Assembly (NCBI GenBank): GCA_020024075.1
Contig: JAHHUJ010000019.1
Span: forward strand, 1-16,131
Length of the DNA: 16,131 bases
Reading direction: 5' to 3'
Source: Psychrobacter sp.
Lineage (GTDB): Bacteria; Pseudomonadota; Gammaproteobacteria; Pseudomonadales; Moraxellaceae
Below the pieces are notes generated by a model. It had not been told where the DNA came from and ran no database searches. It saw only the letters and a list, made by a program, of their open reading frames with translations. The position numbers and the translations under genes are program-made. Shown piece by piece: positions 1 through 6,038 of this stretch; the first letter of the stretch is position 1; each line of letters begins with the position of its first letter.

Positions 1-236
1 CCGGGTAAGTCCAAAATTCTAACTGCAGGATTGTCGATAAAATAAGCTGAACGCTTATCTACGGTAACCCCTGAGTAGTTAGCGACTTTAGCTTTTGATC
101 CTGTTAATACATTAAATAAAGCCGTCTTACCACAGTTGGGAGCACCTACCAAAGCCAAAGTTAGGCTAGCACCAGAATCAAGAGCAGACTTAGTAGAAGT
201 AGGTTTAGTAGAAGTAGCAGAGGTGAGGCTGGACAT
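1..236 (-). CDS. feoB: FeoB ferrous iron transporter, N-terminal fragment
   Basis: This is the 5' end (78 codons) of feoB; the rest lies beyond the left edge. FeoB is the inner-membrane Fe(II) permease with an N-terminal GTPase-like G domain. The G1/P-loop (GAPNCGKTALFN, about residues 31-42), the G2 switch (NYSGVTV, about 53-59) and the start of G3 (DLPG, last residues) are all visible, which makes the family call firm. The start at 236 is an ATG with AAGGAGG upstream. The protein has about 24 residues before the G domain, rich in Ser, Thr and Lys, whereas many FeoB proteins begin only a few residues before it. Two 15-bp near-copies (186-200 and 201-215) encode part of this extension. feoA lies 58 bp upstream on the same strand, so the two are probably co-transcribed. 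Confidence 0.95.
   Translation of the reverse strand, partial: MSSLTSATSTKPTSTKSALDSGASLTLALVGAPNCGKTALFNVLTGSKAKVANYSGVTVDKRSAYFIDNPAVRILDLP
186..215. repeat. Two 15-bp near-identical units in the feoB 5' end
   Basis: The units 186-200 and 201-215 match at 13 of 15 positions and encode codons 8-17 of feoB (TSTKP then TSTKS). They build the low-complexity Ser/Thr/Lys segment before the G domain and look like a recent in-frame duplication. Confidence 0.6.
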
Positions 237-250
237 GGAGGAGAGCCTCC
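237..250 (-). promoter_or_regulatory. feoB ribosome binding site inside a small hairpin
   Basis: Read on the minus strand, the Shine-Dalgarno core GGAGG is followed by CTCT and then CCTCC, directly before the feoB ATG. The two arms form a perfect 5-bp GC-rich stem with a 4-nt loop. This could sequester the ribosome binding site and tune FeoB translation, for example by coupling it to translation of feoA. The sequence is directly seen; the regulatory role is inferred. Confidence 0.5.
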
Positions 251-294
251 TTATTGAAATTTTAGAGTAAAAACACTAGAGAATAATTAAGAAA

Positions 295-618
295 CTATAA
301 CGCTCGACAGCTAATCTTCTTTAACTCATCCCCTCTAAGACTGAACTGTACTCCAGACGCTAATTGCACCGCATAGGGCGGCTTACCAAATAGCCCTTTA
401 GCCACCACACGTACTACTGTATTCGGTAAGAATCCTAAGTCTTTCAGGCGCTGGGTCACTGTATCATCAAGAATGGCAAAACGAGGATTTGCTATGATTG
501 CCTCTATGACAGCAGGCTGATTTTTAGCCAATTCAAGCAAGGGAATAACGTGGCTTTTTGAAGCCTTAACTGGCTTATTCGAATATTCATTATTAGAGAC
601 TAATACGGCTTGTTTCAT
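295..618 (-). CDS. feoA: FeoA family ferrous iron transport protein
   Basis: The 107-residue product carries the SH3-like FeoA domain in its C-terminal half: RLKDLGFLPNTVVRVVAKG (about 57-75), then PYAVQL and SLRGDELKKI near the end. FeoA is a small cytoplasmic partner of FeoB needed for efficient Fe(II) uptake. Many FeoA proteins are about 75-85 residues; this one has an N-terminal extension of about 25-30 residues rich in Asn, Lys and Ser. The ATG at 618 has only a weak ribosome binding site (CAGG), but there is no better in-frame start before the domain. It ends 58 bp before feoB. A promoter with a Fur-like sequence lies just upstream. The family call is firm; the function of the extension is unknown. 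Confidence 0.9.
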   Translation of the reverse strand: MKQAVLVSNNEYSNKPVKASKSHVIPLLELAKNQPAVIEAIIANPRFAILDDTVTQRLKDLGFLPNTVVRVVAKGLFGKPPYAVQLASGVQFSLRGDELKKISCRAL

Positions 619-666
619 TCTTTTACCTGTAACAGACTTTACTATAATTAGGGATTAAAATATAAA

Positions 667-681
667 TAAGAATGCTTACCA
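667..681 (-). promoter_or_regulatory. Possible Fur box at feoA promoter
   Basis: The minus strand reads TGGTAAGCATTCTTA, which matches 10 of the 14 specified positions of the 7-1-7 Fur core TGATAATnATTATCA. It begins 9 nt downstream of the -10 hexamer and would overlap the transcription start, a position expected for repression. Fur control of feo operons is established in other proteobacteria; here the site is a prediction from sequence likeness. Confidence 0.4.
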
Positions 682-690
682 TTTACAACT

Positions 691-719
691 ATTATAGGCT
701 TAGTTTTTTAGGCTAACAA
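691..719 (-). promoter_or_regulatory. Sigma-70 type promoter for feoAB
   Basis: On the minus strand, TTGTTA (719-714) and a perfect TATAAT (696-691) are separated by exactly 17 bp. The predicted start falls about 65 nt before the feoA ATG. The spacing and hexamers are close to consensus, and the site lies between the arsC terminator and feoA. Confidence 0.7.
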
Positions 720-764
720 GCCGTTTATTTTGCTTTTATTTAATTATTTATCTCAAATATGCCT

Positions 765-796
765 AAAAAAAGCCTTTAGTATCTTTACTAAAGGCT
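765..796 (-). terminator. Intrinsic terminator after arsC
   Basis: A perfect 11-bp stem (AGCCTTTAGTA at 771-781 with its complement at 786-796) closes a 4-nt loop. On the minus strand it is followed by a run of T residues (770 downward). On the plus strand no good T-run follows, so it should end minus-strand transcripts coming from arsC and keep them out of feoAB. Confidence 0.8.
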
Positions 797-887
797 GTCA
801 ATTATTTGCCTTTGCAACTATTTGCCGTGATATAACCCAACAAACAGTAGATAACCGAACCCTGTTTCTGATGCCTGTCTTATGACT

Positions 888-924
888 CTAAAGTTAGCCA
901 GAGGTAGGCTCAATACAACTTTAG
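888..924 (-). repeat. Imperfect hairpin directly after arsC stop
   Basis: CTAAAGTT (888-895) pairs perfectly with AACTTTAG (917-924), and inside it AGCC (896-899) pairs with GGCT (907-910), with a 6-nt bulge on one side. No T-run follows on the minus strand, so this is not a classical terminator. It could protect the 3' end of the message or assist termination at 765-796. Confidence 0.4.
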
Positions 925-925
925 A

Positions 926-1333
926 TTAGCTATTGGGATTCACAATAACCTCACCATTCTCCTTGGTAAACTCATCTACAGGATTGGCCAATACTTCAAA
1001 GACACGCTCTAAAGGACGACACAATACCGCCCCTTTATCTGTCACTACAATCGGGCGATTGATTAAAATAGGATTGGCAACCATAGCATCAATGAGCTGA
1101 TCATCGTTAACTTCAGGATTGTCTAATCCTAATTCAGTAAATACCGCTTCCTTGCTACGCATAAGCTCACGCGGCAACATTTGCATCTTATCTAACAGCT
1201 CAACCAAATACTCGCGGCTCGGTGGCGTTTTTAGATACTCCACTACTTCAGGCTCTTCGCCTGACGCTTGTATCAGTGCTAAGGCGTTGCGTGATGTGCT
1301 GCATTTTGGATTATGAAAAATAGTCGTTGTCAT
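926..1333 (-). CDS. arsC: ArsC family arsenate reductase (glutaredoxin-dependent type)
   Basis: The 135-residue protein is a thioredoxin-fold ArsC. The catalytic cysteine is Cys11 in the motif NPKCSTSRNAL, and Arg59 (LMRSKE), Arg93 (NRPIVV) and Arg106 (CRPLER) fall one residue short of the arsenate-binding Arg60, Arg94 and Arg107 of the plasmid R773 ArsC, so every known active-site residue is kept. The family reduces arsenate to arsenite with glutathione and glutaredoxin in the cytoplasm. No arsenite pump or ArsR regulator gene is next to it, so the physiological substrate is not shown; it could equally be a YfgD-like paralogue. A promoter is visible about 140 bp upstream (1471-1498) and a terminator about 130 bp downstream, so the gene can be transcribed alone. 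Confidence 0.88.
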   Translation of the reverse strand: MTTTIFHNPKCSTSRNALALIQASGEEPEVVEYLKTPPSREYLVELLDKMQMLPRELMRSKEAVFTELGLDNPEVNDDQLIDAMVANPILINRPIVVTDKGAVLCRPLERVFEVLANPVDEFTKENGEVIVNPNS

Positions 1334-1470
1334 TGATTGTAAAGTCCTATTGGTTCATCTAAAAATAAGTGCTATAAAAAAGAGCACAAACAAAACAAGT
1401 TAGTGAGCCAAGCATATAAAATATGACTCCCTTAAGCAAATGCAGCAAATGTATCCTTAACATTCTGCCT

Positions 1471-1498
1471 GCTATATTCATAAGCACTTGTTTGTCAA
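1471..1498 (-). promoter_or_regulatory. Possible promoter for arsC
   Basis: On the minus strand a perfect TTGACA (1498-1493) is followed after 16 bp by TATAGC (1476-1471). It lies in the 193-bp gap between the hemerythrin gene and arsC, leaving a leader of roughly 130 nt. The -35 is consensus; the -10 matches four of six positions. Confidence 0.5.
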
Positions 1499-1526
1499 GA
1501 GAACGACTGCCTGTCAGACATACAGC

Positions 1527-1982
1527 TCATCGGTTTTCGTCTTCACGCTTAGCATTTTTGGAACTAGCATCATAAATAGCATTTAGCTCTTGCTCAGACA
1601 ATAGCTGTTGTGCTAATGGAAACAACTCACGTTCTTCAAGCTTAATGTGATCATATAAGGCATTACCGAGCTCTTGTACTTTAGTTGCACTAAGGCTTTG
1701 CAAGTTGATAAGTTGATATAATTTATCATGCTGCTCAGCTATTTTGTTGATAACCTCTGCCACTTTAGGATGGCTGTGTCGATAAGATTCGAGCTTAGCC
1801 AGCATTAAATCATCTTCCACTTTGAAGTGGTTGGTCATATTTTCATTAATATAGTCCGTCAAAGCCGTCCAATGTTTGGCGATTTCGGCAACATCATTAG
1901 CGCACTTTTTGGCATGGCGGGAGATAACCAGTCCTTGGTGATGCTCCCGAGATAGTGGTTGAAGTTGATCGACACGTTTCAT
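1527..1982 (-). CDS. Hemerythrin-like (HHE cation-binding) domain protein
   Basis: The 151-residue soluble, mostly helical protein has the spaced ligand pattern of a hemerythrin-type diiron site: His14/His15 (REHHQGL), His52 and Glu56 (HFKVE), His85 (EQHDKL), and His112 and Glu116 (HIKLE). No signal peptide or membrane segment is seen. Hemerythrin-like proteins bind O2 or NO, or sense or repair iron damage; which applies here cannot be read from sequence. It is a single domain without the N-terminal ScdA-like domain of YtfE/RIC. The ATG at 1982 has a good ribosome binding site (AAGGA, 6 nt spacer). It follows the PPIase gene by 59 bp with no terminator between them, so co-transcription with the nar/hmp tail is likely. 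A link to NO handling is inferred from the neighbours. Confidence 0.85.
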   Translation of the reverse strand: MKRVDQLQPLSREHHQGLVISRHAKKCANDVAEIAKHWTALTDYINENMTNHFKVEDDLMLAKLESYRHSHPKVAEVINKIAEQHDKLYQLINLQSLSATKVQELGNALYDHIKLEERELFPLAQQLLSEQELNAIYDASSKNAKREDENR

Positions 1983-2041
1983 AATACATCCTTATCCATC
2001 TAGTGATAACGTGAGAATGAATTCAAAGTAGCTTTTGGCAG

Positions 2042-2995
2042 CTAGCCTCTAAAGATGTTTTCTTGAGCCAGCTCCATCTCGATACCCTCAATATCTGCCT
2101 CTTCAGCTAGAGTGTATAAATAGTCGCATAACCCATGATGGAAGGCTTGCTGTGCTAGTTTATTGGCAATGGCTGGCTTAGCTTGCAAGTAATCTAGCTG
2201 AACACCAGGCTGCTTATCCAATACTTCTACGATATGGAAACCATAACGCGTCTCGACTGGGCTAGGCGCTAAGCCTTCTTCAAGGTTAAAGACCACTGAC
2301 TCAAACTCAGGTACAGTTTGACCTTGAGTTAATACACCCAGCTCACCGCCCTGCTCTTTTGACGGGCAAGCAGAATATCTACGAGCTAACTCAATAAACT
2401 CCGCACTCGAATTTTGGCTGTTTTGGATTTGCTCAATCAACTCATAGGCCTGCTTCTTCGTTGCCAAACGATCATCACCATCTTCAGGCAAACTGGCCAA
2501 TAAGATATGGCGTACTGACATGATAGGCGCTGTTTTATAGTCGGCTTTATTTTGCTCATAATAGCGCTCACAAGTGTCGCTATCTGGGGTTGTGGCAACC
2601 ACATTTTTCTCAATCAAGTCAGAGATGGCTTGCTCTTCATTAGCTTCCCAAGCGGCTTGACCTAAGTCTTCATCTGCAAGTACTGCAAGCTTTAAAAGTT
2701 CACGAACCACTAGGGCTTGAGTGGCTAAAAATAAGGCATCCTCTTTAGTCGGTGCTGGATGGTACTGCAGCTCTTGAGCAATGGCCGTTTTATCAATCAT
2801 AACCCCATTGATATAAACACTGGGTAATTCTTCGCGGCTAGAGGCAATCAAGTTCTTATGATTACTACGCTCCTCGCGCAGAGCTTGTTCAATAAACTCT
2901 TGGTCAGAATGAGGTTTTTTTAGATCATCTGAGGTCGGCATAATACGAATATTATCTTCAGCCGATTGTCTAGGATCATAGGTCATTGCCGTCAT
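2042..2995 (-). CDS. Cytoplasmic parvulin-type peptidyl-prolyl isomerase (PpiC/NifM-like)
   Basis: Starting at the ATG at 2995 the product has 317 residues. The C-terminal half is a rotamase (parvulin) domain, about 159-262, with RHILLAS, GGELG, the PEFESVVFNL segment and RYGFHIVEVL. The N-terminal half is helical and resembles the SurA/NifM-type chaperone arm. There is no signal peptide, so it should act in the cytoplasm. A PpiC-type gene directly after narI is known from pseudomonad nar operons, which suggests a role in folding or maturation of NarGH; the exact client is unknown. The start choice matters: a GTG at 3022 also opens the frame, but it lies inside an inverted repeat and has no ribosome binding site, while the ATG at 2995 has GGAG six bases upstream. 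Confidence 0.85.
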   Translation of the reverse strand: MTAMTYDPRQSAEDNIRIMPTSDDLKKPHSDQEFIEQALREERSNHKNLIASSREELPSVYINGVMIDKTAIAQELQYHPAPTKEDALFLATQALVVRELLKLAVLADEDLGQAAWEANEEQAISDLIEKNVVATTPDSDTCERYYEQNKADYKTAPIMSVRHILLASLPEDGDDRLATKKQAYELIEQIQNSQNSSAEFIELARRYSACPSKEQGGELGVLTQGQTVPEFESVVFNLEEGLAPSPVETRYGFHIVEVLDKQPGVQLDYLQAKPAIANKLAQQAFHHGLCDYLYTLAEEADIEGIEMELAQENIFRG

Positions 2996-3018
2996 GTGAT
3001 ACTCCGTTGAGTCGTAAT

Positions 3019-3049
3019 CCACTATAAAGCCAATTTGACTTTATAGTGG
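3019..3049. repeat. Perfect 11-bp inverted repeat upstream of PPIase gene
   Basis: CCACTATAAAG (3019-3029) and CTTTATAGTGG (3039-3049) flank a 9-nt loop. No T-run follows on either strand, so it is not a standard intrinsic terminator. It sits 24 bp before the preferred PPIase start and just after a second, smaller stem (GCTGT/ACAGC, about 3051-3069). It could be an operator, an RNA processing site or a stabilising hairpin for the hmp message. Confidence 0.6.
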
Positions 3050-3088
3050 TGCTGTCCCAAAAGAACAGCTTGATTTTATTAAATTAGT

Positions 3089-4270
3089 TTAACCAGCACT
3101 TAGGCTCATTTTTGGACCAAAGGGCTCGTAATGAATATTATCACCACTGTGATCTAGCGCCATTAACCCATCAATCATGCTGTCCATAAAGGCCATAGAA
3201 CCACAGACATAGATGTCTGCTGGATTAGGTAAGGTTTTTAGCCACTCTTCGTTTAATAACTGATTGCTTTCAAAATAAAACGTATTTTTTTGTACCTGTT
3301 CAGCTTGCTCTAACAAAGCATTGACCCGTGTATCAAAGGCATGGAAATCTTGGTTTTGACACGCATAGGCCCAAATAATAGGACGCTGTGGATTGGTTTT
3401 TACTTGAGCTTCAAGCATGGCCAATACAGGGGTTACACCCACACCAGCACTTATAAACACCAATGGAATATCATTTTGTTCAATCAATGATTTATTGAGC
3501 TCAAAATCACCAGCAGGTGCTGAGAGCAATATGCTATCCCCCACTTCTACATTATCGTGTAGATGGTTAGATACCAGACCACGATGTGCGTTTTTGTTAT
3601 CACGGCGAACTGCAAATTGAATGCCTGCATTGGTATCGACTGAACACAACGAATAGTGTCTTAAAGCAATATGATCACTGTCTTCTGGGTCTGTTTTTAC
3701 CGTAATATATTGACCTGCTACTAAAGGCAAACTACTGACATCAAAGCTGGCGTTTTCAGGCTGTACCGTAAATGCAGCAATATCTGACCCTGTAATCTCT
3801 TTTTTGACCACCTTAAAAGGCACAAAACCTGACCACAGGGCCTTCTGGTACATATCGTCTTCAACTTTAATAAATACATCTGCAATCTCAGCATAGGCTT
3901 CTGCCCATGCATCGATAATTTCATCCGTTGCTGCTGCACCAAGCACTTCTTTAATGGCACCTAATAAATGCTTTCCAACAATGGGATAATGCTCAGGTTT
4001 GATTTGTAATGCTCTGTGTTTATGCCCTATTTGCATCACTTGAGGCAATAGCACTTCCAGATTTTCTAAATGCTTAGCGGCCGCCAATACTGTTGTCGCC
4101 AATGCGGTTTGCTGTCGACCTAGCTTTTGGTTTGTTTCATTAAAAATATCCAATAGCTCAGGATGTTCAGCAAACATATTTTTATAAAAAACAGTGGTAA
4201 TGTCGGTACCGCGCTTTTCAAGAACTGGGACAGTGGATTTGACGATTTCTAATGTTTTTGGCGAGACCAT
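3089..4270 (-). CDS. hmp: Flavohemoglobin, nitric oxide dioxygenase
   Basis: The 393-residue product is a full-length flavohemoglobin (E. coli Hmp has 396). It converts NO and O2 to nitrate using NAD(P)H, and slowly reduces NO without oxygen. The globin domain (1 to about 145) keeps Tyr29 (B10), Gln53 (E7), the proximal haem ligand His85, Tyr95 and Glu137. The FAD domain has RHYSL (204-208), the NAD(P)H domain has GVGVTPVLAML (276-286), and the C-terminus has YEPFGP. The ATG at 4270 has AAGGAAA six bases upstream. It is transcribed with the nar genes but has its own NsrR-type operator 115-150 bp upstream. Its place between narI and the PPIase gene couples NO removal to nitrate respiration. 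Confidence 0.96.
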   Translation of the reverse strand: MVSPKTLEIVKSTVPVLEKRGTDITTVFYKNMFAEHPELLDIFNETNQKLGRQQTALATTVLAAAKHLENLEVLLPQVMQIGHKHRALQIKPEHYPIVGKHLLGAIKEVLGAAATDEIIDAWAEAYAEIADVFIKVEDDMYQKALWSGFVPFKVVKKEITGSDIAAFTVQPENASFDVSSLPLVAGQYITVKTDPEDSDHIALRHYSLCSVDTNAGIQFAVRRDNKNAHRGLVSNHLHDNVEVGDSILLSAPAGDFELNKSLIEQNDIPLVFISAGVGVTPVLAMLEAQVKTNPQRPIIWAYACQNQDFHAFDTRVNALLEQAEQVQKNTFYFESNQLLNEEWLKTLPNPADIYVCGSMAFMDSMIDGLMALDHSGDNIHYEPFGPKMSLSAG

Positions 4271-4385
4271 AGTATTTCCTTAGATTGTGATTACATTGAC
4301 TTAGTAAAAAGAGAATAGAGTAGAAAGAGAATAGACAATAAAAATTCAGTAGAAAGCTACTGTGCTTATGCTTAGGTGTCCATTC

Positions 4386-4420
4386 TACCATAAGATTCAT
4401 TTTAAATGAATCTTATGGTA
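4386..4420 (-). promoter_or_regulatory. NsrR-type operator upstream of hmp
   Basis: A perfect inverted repeat spans 4386-4420 (17 bp arms around one central base). Its core, 4392-4414, is AAGATTCATTT, one base, then AAATGAATCTT. The published NsrR consensus has the same 11-1-11 geometry, with AAGATGYATTT as its half-site; this core differs at a single symmetric position per arm. NsrR is the NO-sensitive iron-sulfur repressor of hmp in many proteobacteria. On the minus strand TAGAAT (4385-4380) could be a -10 element and would place the operator over the -35 region. No T-run follows, so it is not a terminator. The match is seen directly; binding is inferred, and no nsrR gene is in the window. 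Confidence 0.8.
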
Positions 4421-4463
4421 ACGCTACTCTAACGCCTATGCTGTATCACAATTGTGACATCAT

Positions 4464-5189
4464 CTATTGAGACTGTTTCTGTCTTACAATCTGATAACGA
4501 CGTCCTAAATACCATACTGGGGCACTGATAATATGAATCAAACGTGTGAATGGGAAAAGTAAGATTAAGGTTGTTCCAAGTGCAATATGTAACTGATAAA
4601 CCACATCTGTACCCTCTATTGAGCTCAGCGCATTCACTGGTCTAAATACAGTTATGTTTTGTGCCCAGCTGGCTAACTGCATCATAGTGCTACCATCCAT
4701 ATGCTTGGTTGATGCCACAATAGTCAGTAACCCAAGATTCAACTGTACAAATAAAATAATAAGAACTAATTTGTCAGACATACTTGAGGTATGAGAGATA
4801 CGGGGATCTGTAAAGCGGCGGATAAGTAACATCACCATGCCGATCCAGCAGATGACACCTGCAATACCCCCTGCAACCATTGCCAGCAATTGCTTTTGTG
4901 GTGCTGTTATAAAAGGCTCGTACACCCAATGCGGGGTCAAAAGACCCACAAAGTGACCGAGTAAGATACCGATAATACCAATATGAAACATATTACTTGC
5001 TAGACGCATATTTTTACCGCGTAGCATTTGTGATGACCCTGTTTTCCATGAGTATTGCGACAAGTCAAAACGCGCCCATGTACCCAAGATAGCAACCACT
5101 AAAGCAATGTATGGATAAACACCAAATAAAAATATTTGTAGCCAGTTCAAATTAGCTACAGACTGTACTCCAAGATCTGCGATATTCAT
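4464..5189 (-). CDS. narI: Respiratory nitrate reductase gamma subunit, cytochrome b
   Basis: The 241-residue membrane protein is the dihaem cytochrome b that takes electrons from quinol and passes them to NarH. Five hydrophobic segments are visible (about 18-37, 63-85, 101-123, 140-160, 197-216). The haem ligands are His69 and His79 in the second segment and His201 and His219 at the end of the fifth; their spacings of 10 and 18 residues equal those of His56/His66 and His187/His205 in E. coli NarI. It is 16 residues longer than the E. coli protein, mostly at the N-terminus. The ATG at 5189 has AAGGAG nine bases upstream and is 14 bp after narJ. The next gene, hmp, starts 193 bp further on. 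Confidence 0.97.
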   Translation of the reverse strand: MNIADLGVQSVANLNWLQIFLFGVYPYIALVVAILGTWARFDLSQYSWKTGSSQMLRGKNMRLASNMFHIGIIGILLGHFVGLLTPHWVYEPFITAPQKQLLAMVAGGIAGVICWIGMVMLLIRRFTDPRISHTSSMSDKLVLIILFVQLNLGLLTIVASTKHMDGSTMMQLASWAQNITVFRPVNALSSIEGTDVVYQLHIALGTTLILLFPFTRLIHIISAPVWYLGRRYQIVRQKQSQ

Positions 5190-5203
5190 GACAAGGTTCT
5201 CCT

Positions 5204-6037
5204 TTAAGGCTGTTTGACTGACTTGGTCTGATTAAAGTCCACCCAATGTACTGGGGCATCGACTTGCTTTGGCGGTACAACAGAACGATCAATAGCAACA
5301 CCTTTAGTTAGGTTTTGTGTGCTTGAGGGACAGCGCTCTTGTTGCTCAGCACCTAAGAAGTCAACCGCCTCCTCCTCCCACTCTTGATCCAGTGCAGCAA
5401 AAGTGTCATCTCGCAACTCTTGTTGTACCTGCTCTTCAAGCTCAGACACACTCTCAAGAGGCTTGCCAGCAATTTGTAATAATGCATTAAAACAACCTAC
5501 ATATAAGCTGTCTCTGTCTTTTAGTCGAGCAGCCAGCAATGCAATAATATGACTGACATCAGCAAGATCCATACGGATTTGAATTTCATCGCCAGTCACT
5601 GCTGCCTGATACGCCAAAAACTCTAAATACATCGGCAAATAGTCAGGCAACTCTTTTAGGCCAATTTCAAAGCCAGCTGCTTCATATTGCCCCATAAGAT
5701 CGACCATAGCCTGACCACGATCTCGTGACTCACCATGTACATGCTCAAACAACCATAAAGACAACGAACGACCACGCTCAAACAAACCGTCATAACGTGC
5801 CTGTGATTCCAAAGCGCCCACTTCAATTAAGTCGTCAATCAGTGCGATAACTTGTGCACGGACTTCTGGACTAATCACAGGTGAGGTGCTAACAATGTCT
5901 TTCGACATTGCTAGCGTTTCACCTTCAAACAGCTCATTTGTTGGATAATCAATCAACAAGCTAAGCACTTTTAAAATCTTCATATCTGAGTCAGCAATGG
6001 TTGGCCTTGCCACTGAATTTTGGACAACATCCGTCAT
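5204..6037 (-). CDS. narJ: NarJ nitrate reductase assembly chaperone
   Basis: NarJ is the dedicated cytoplasmic chaperone that holds apo-NarGH while the molybdenum cofactor and clusters are inserted; it is not part of the final enzyme. The conserved core FEHVHGESRDRGQAM (97-111) and LPDYLPMYLEFL (130-141) match the family almost exactly, followed by the DDTFAALDQEWEEE segment. At 277 residues it is about 40 longer than E. coli NarJ (236), with roughly 20 extra residues at the N-terminus and an extended tail of low conservation. A second methionine at residue 19 could give a shorter form, but the ATG at 6037 has a strong ribosome binding site (GGGAGG) and follows the narH stop by one base, favouring translational coupling. 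Confidence 0.95.
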   Translation of the reverse strand: MTDVVQNSVARPTIADSDMKILKVLSLLIDYPTNELFEGETLAMSKDIVSTSPVISPEVRAQVIALIDDLIEVGALESQARYDGLFERGRSLSLWLFEHVHGESRDRGQAMVDLMGQYEAAGFEIGLKELPDYLPMYLEFLAYQAAVTGDEIQIRMDLADVSHIIALLAARLKDRDSLYVGCFNALLQIAGKPLESVSELEEQVQQELRDDTFAALDQEWEEEAVDFLGAEQQERCPSSTQNLTKGVAIDRSVVPPKQVDAPVHWVDFNQTKSVKQP

Positions 6038-6038
6038 G

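Larger units (their letters stand above)
619..925. other. Intergenic region between arsC and feoA
   Basis: No gene is seen in this stretch of about 300 bases. It holds, in minus-strand order, an imperfect hairpin directly after the arsC stop (888-924), an intrinsic terminator (765-796), the feoA promoter (691-719) and a Fur-like sequence (667-681). This separates the arsC transcript from the feoAB transcript. Confidence 0.7.

Noticed and set aside
4218..4400. Short minus-strand open frame between narI and hmp
   Set aside because: It overlaps the hmp start and the NsrR-type operator, has low-complexity content and no family likeness.
4386..4420. Long hairpin after narI as an intrinsic terminator
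   Set aside because: No T-run follows on either strand, and the 11-1-11 core fits an NsrR operator better.
4446..4457. Perfect 12-bp palindrome TCACAATTGTGA just after the narI stop, looking like an inverted CRP half-site pair
   Set aside because: The half-sites are in the wrong order and spacing for CRP, and a 12-bp palindrome is expected several times by chance in a window this size.
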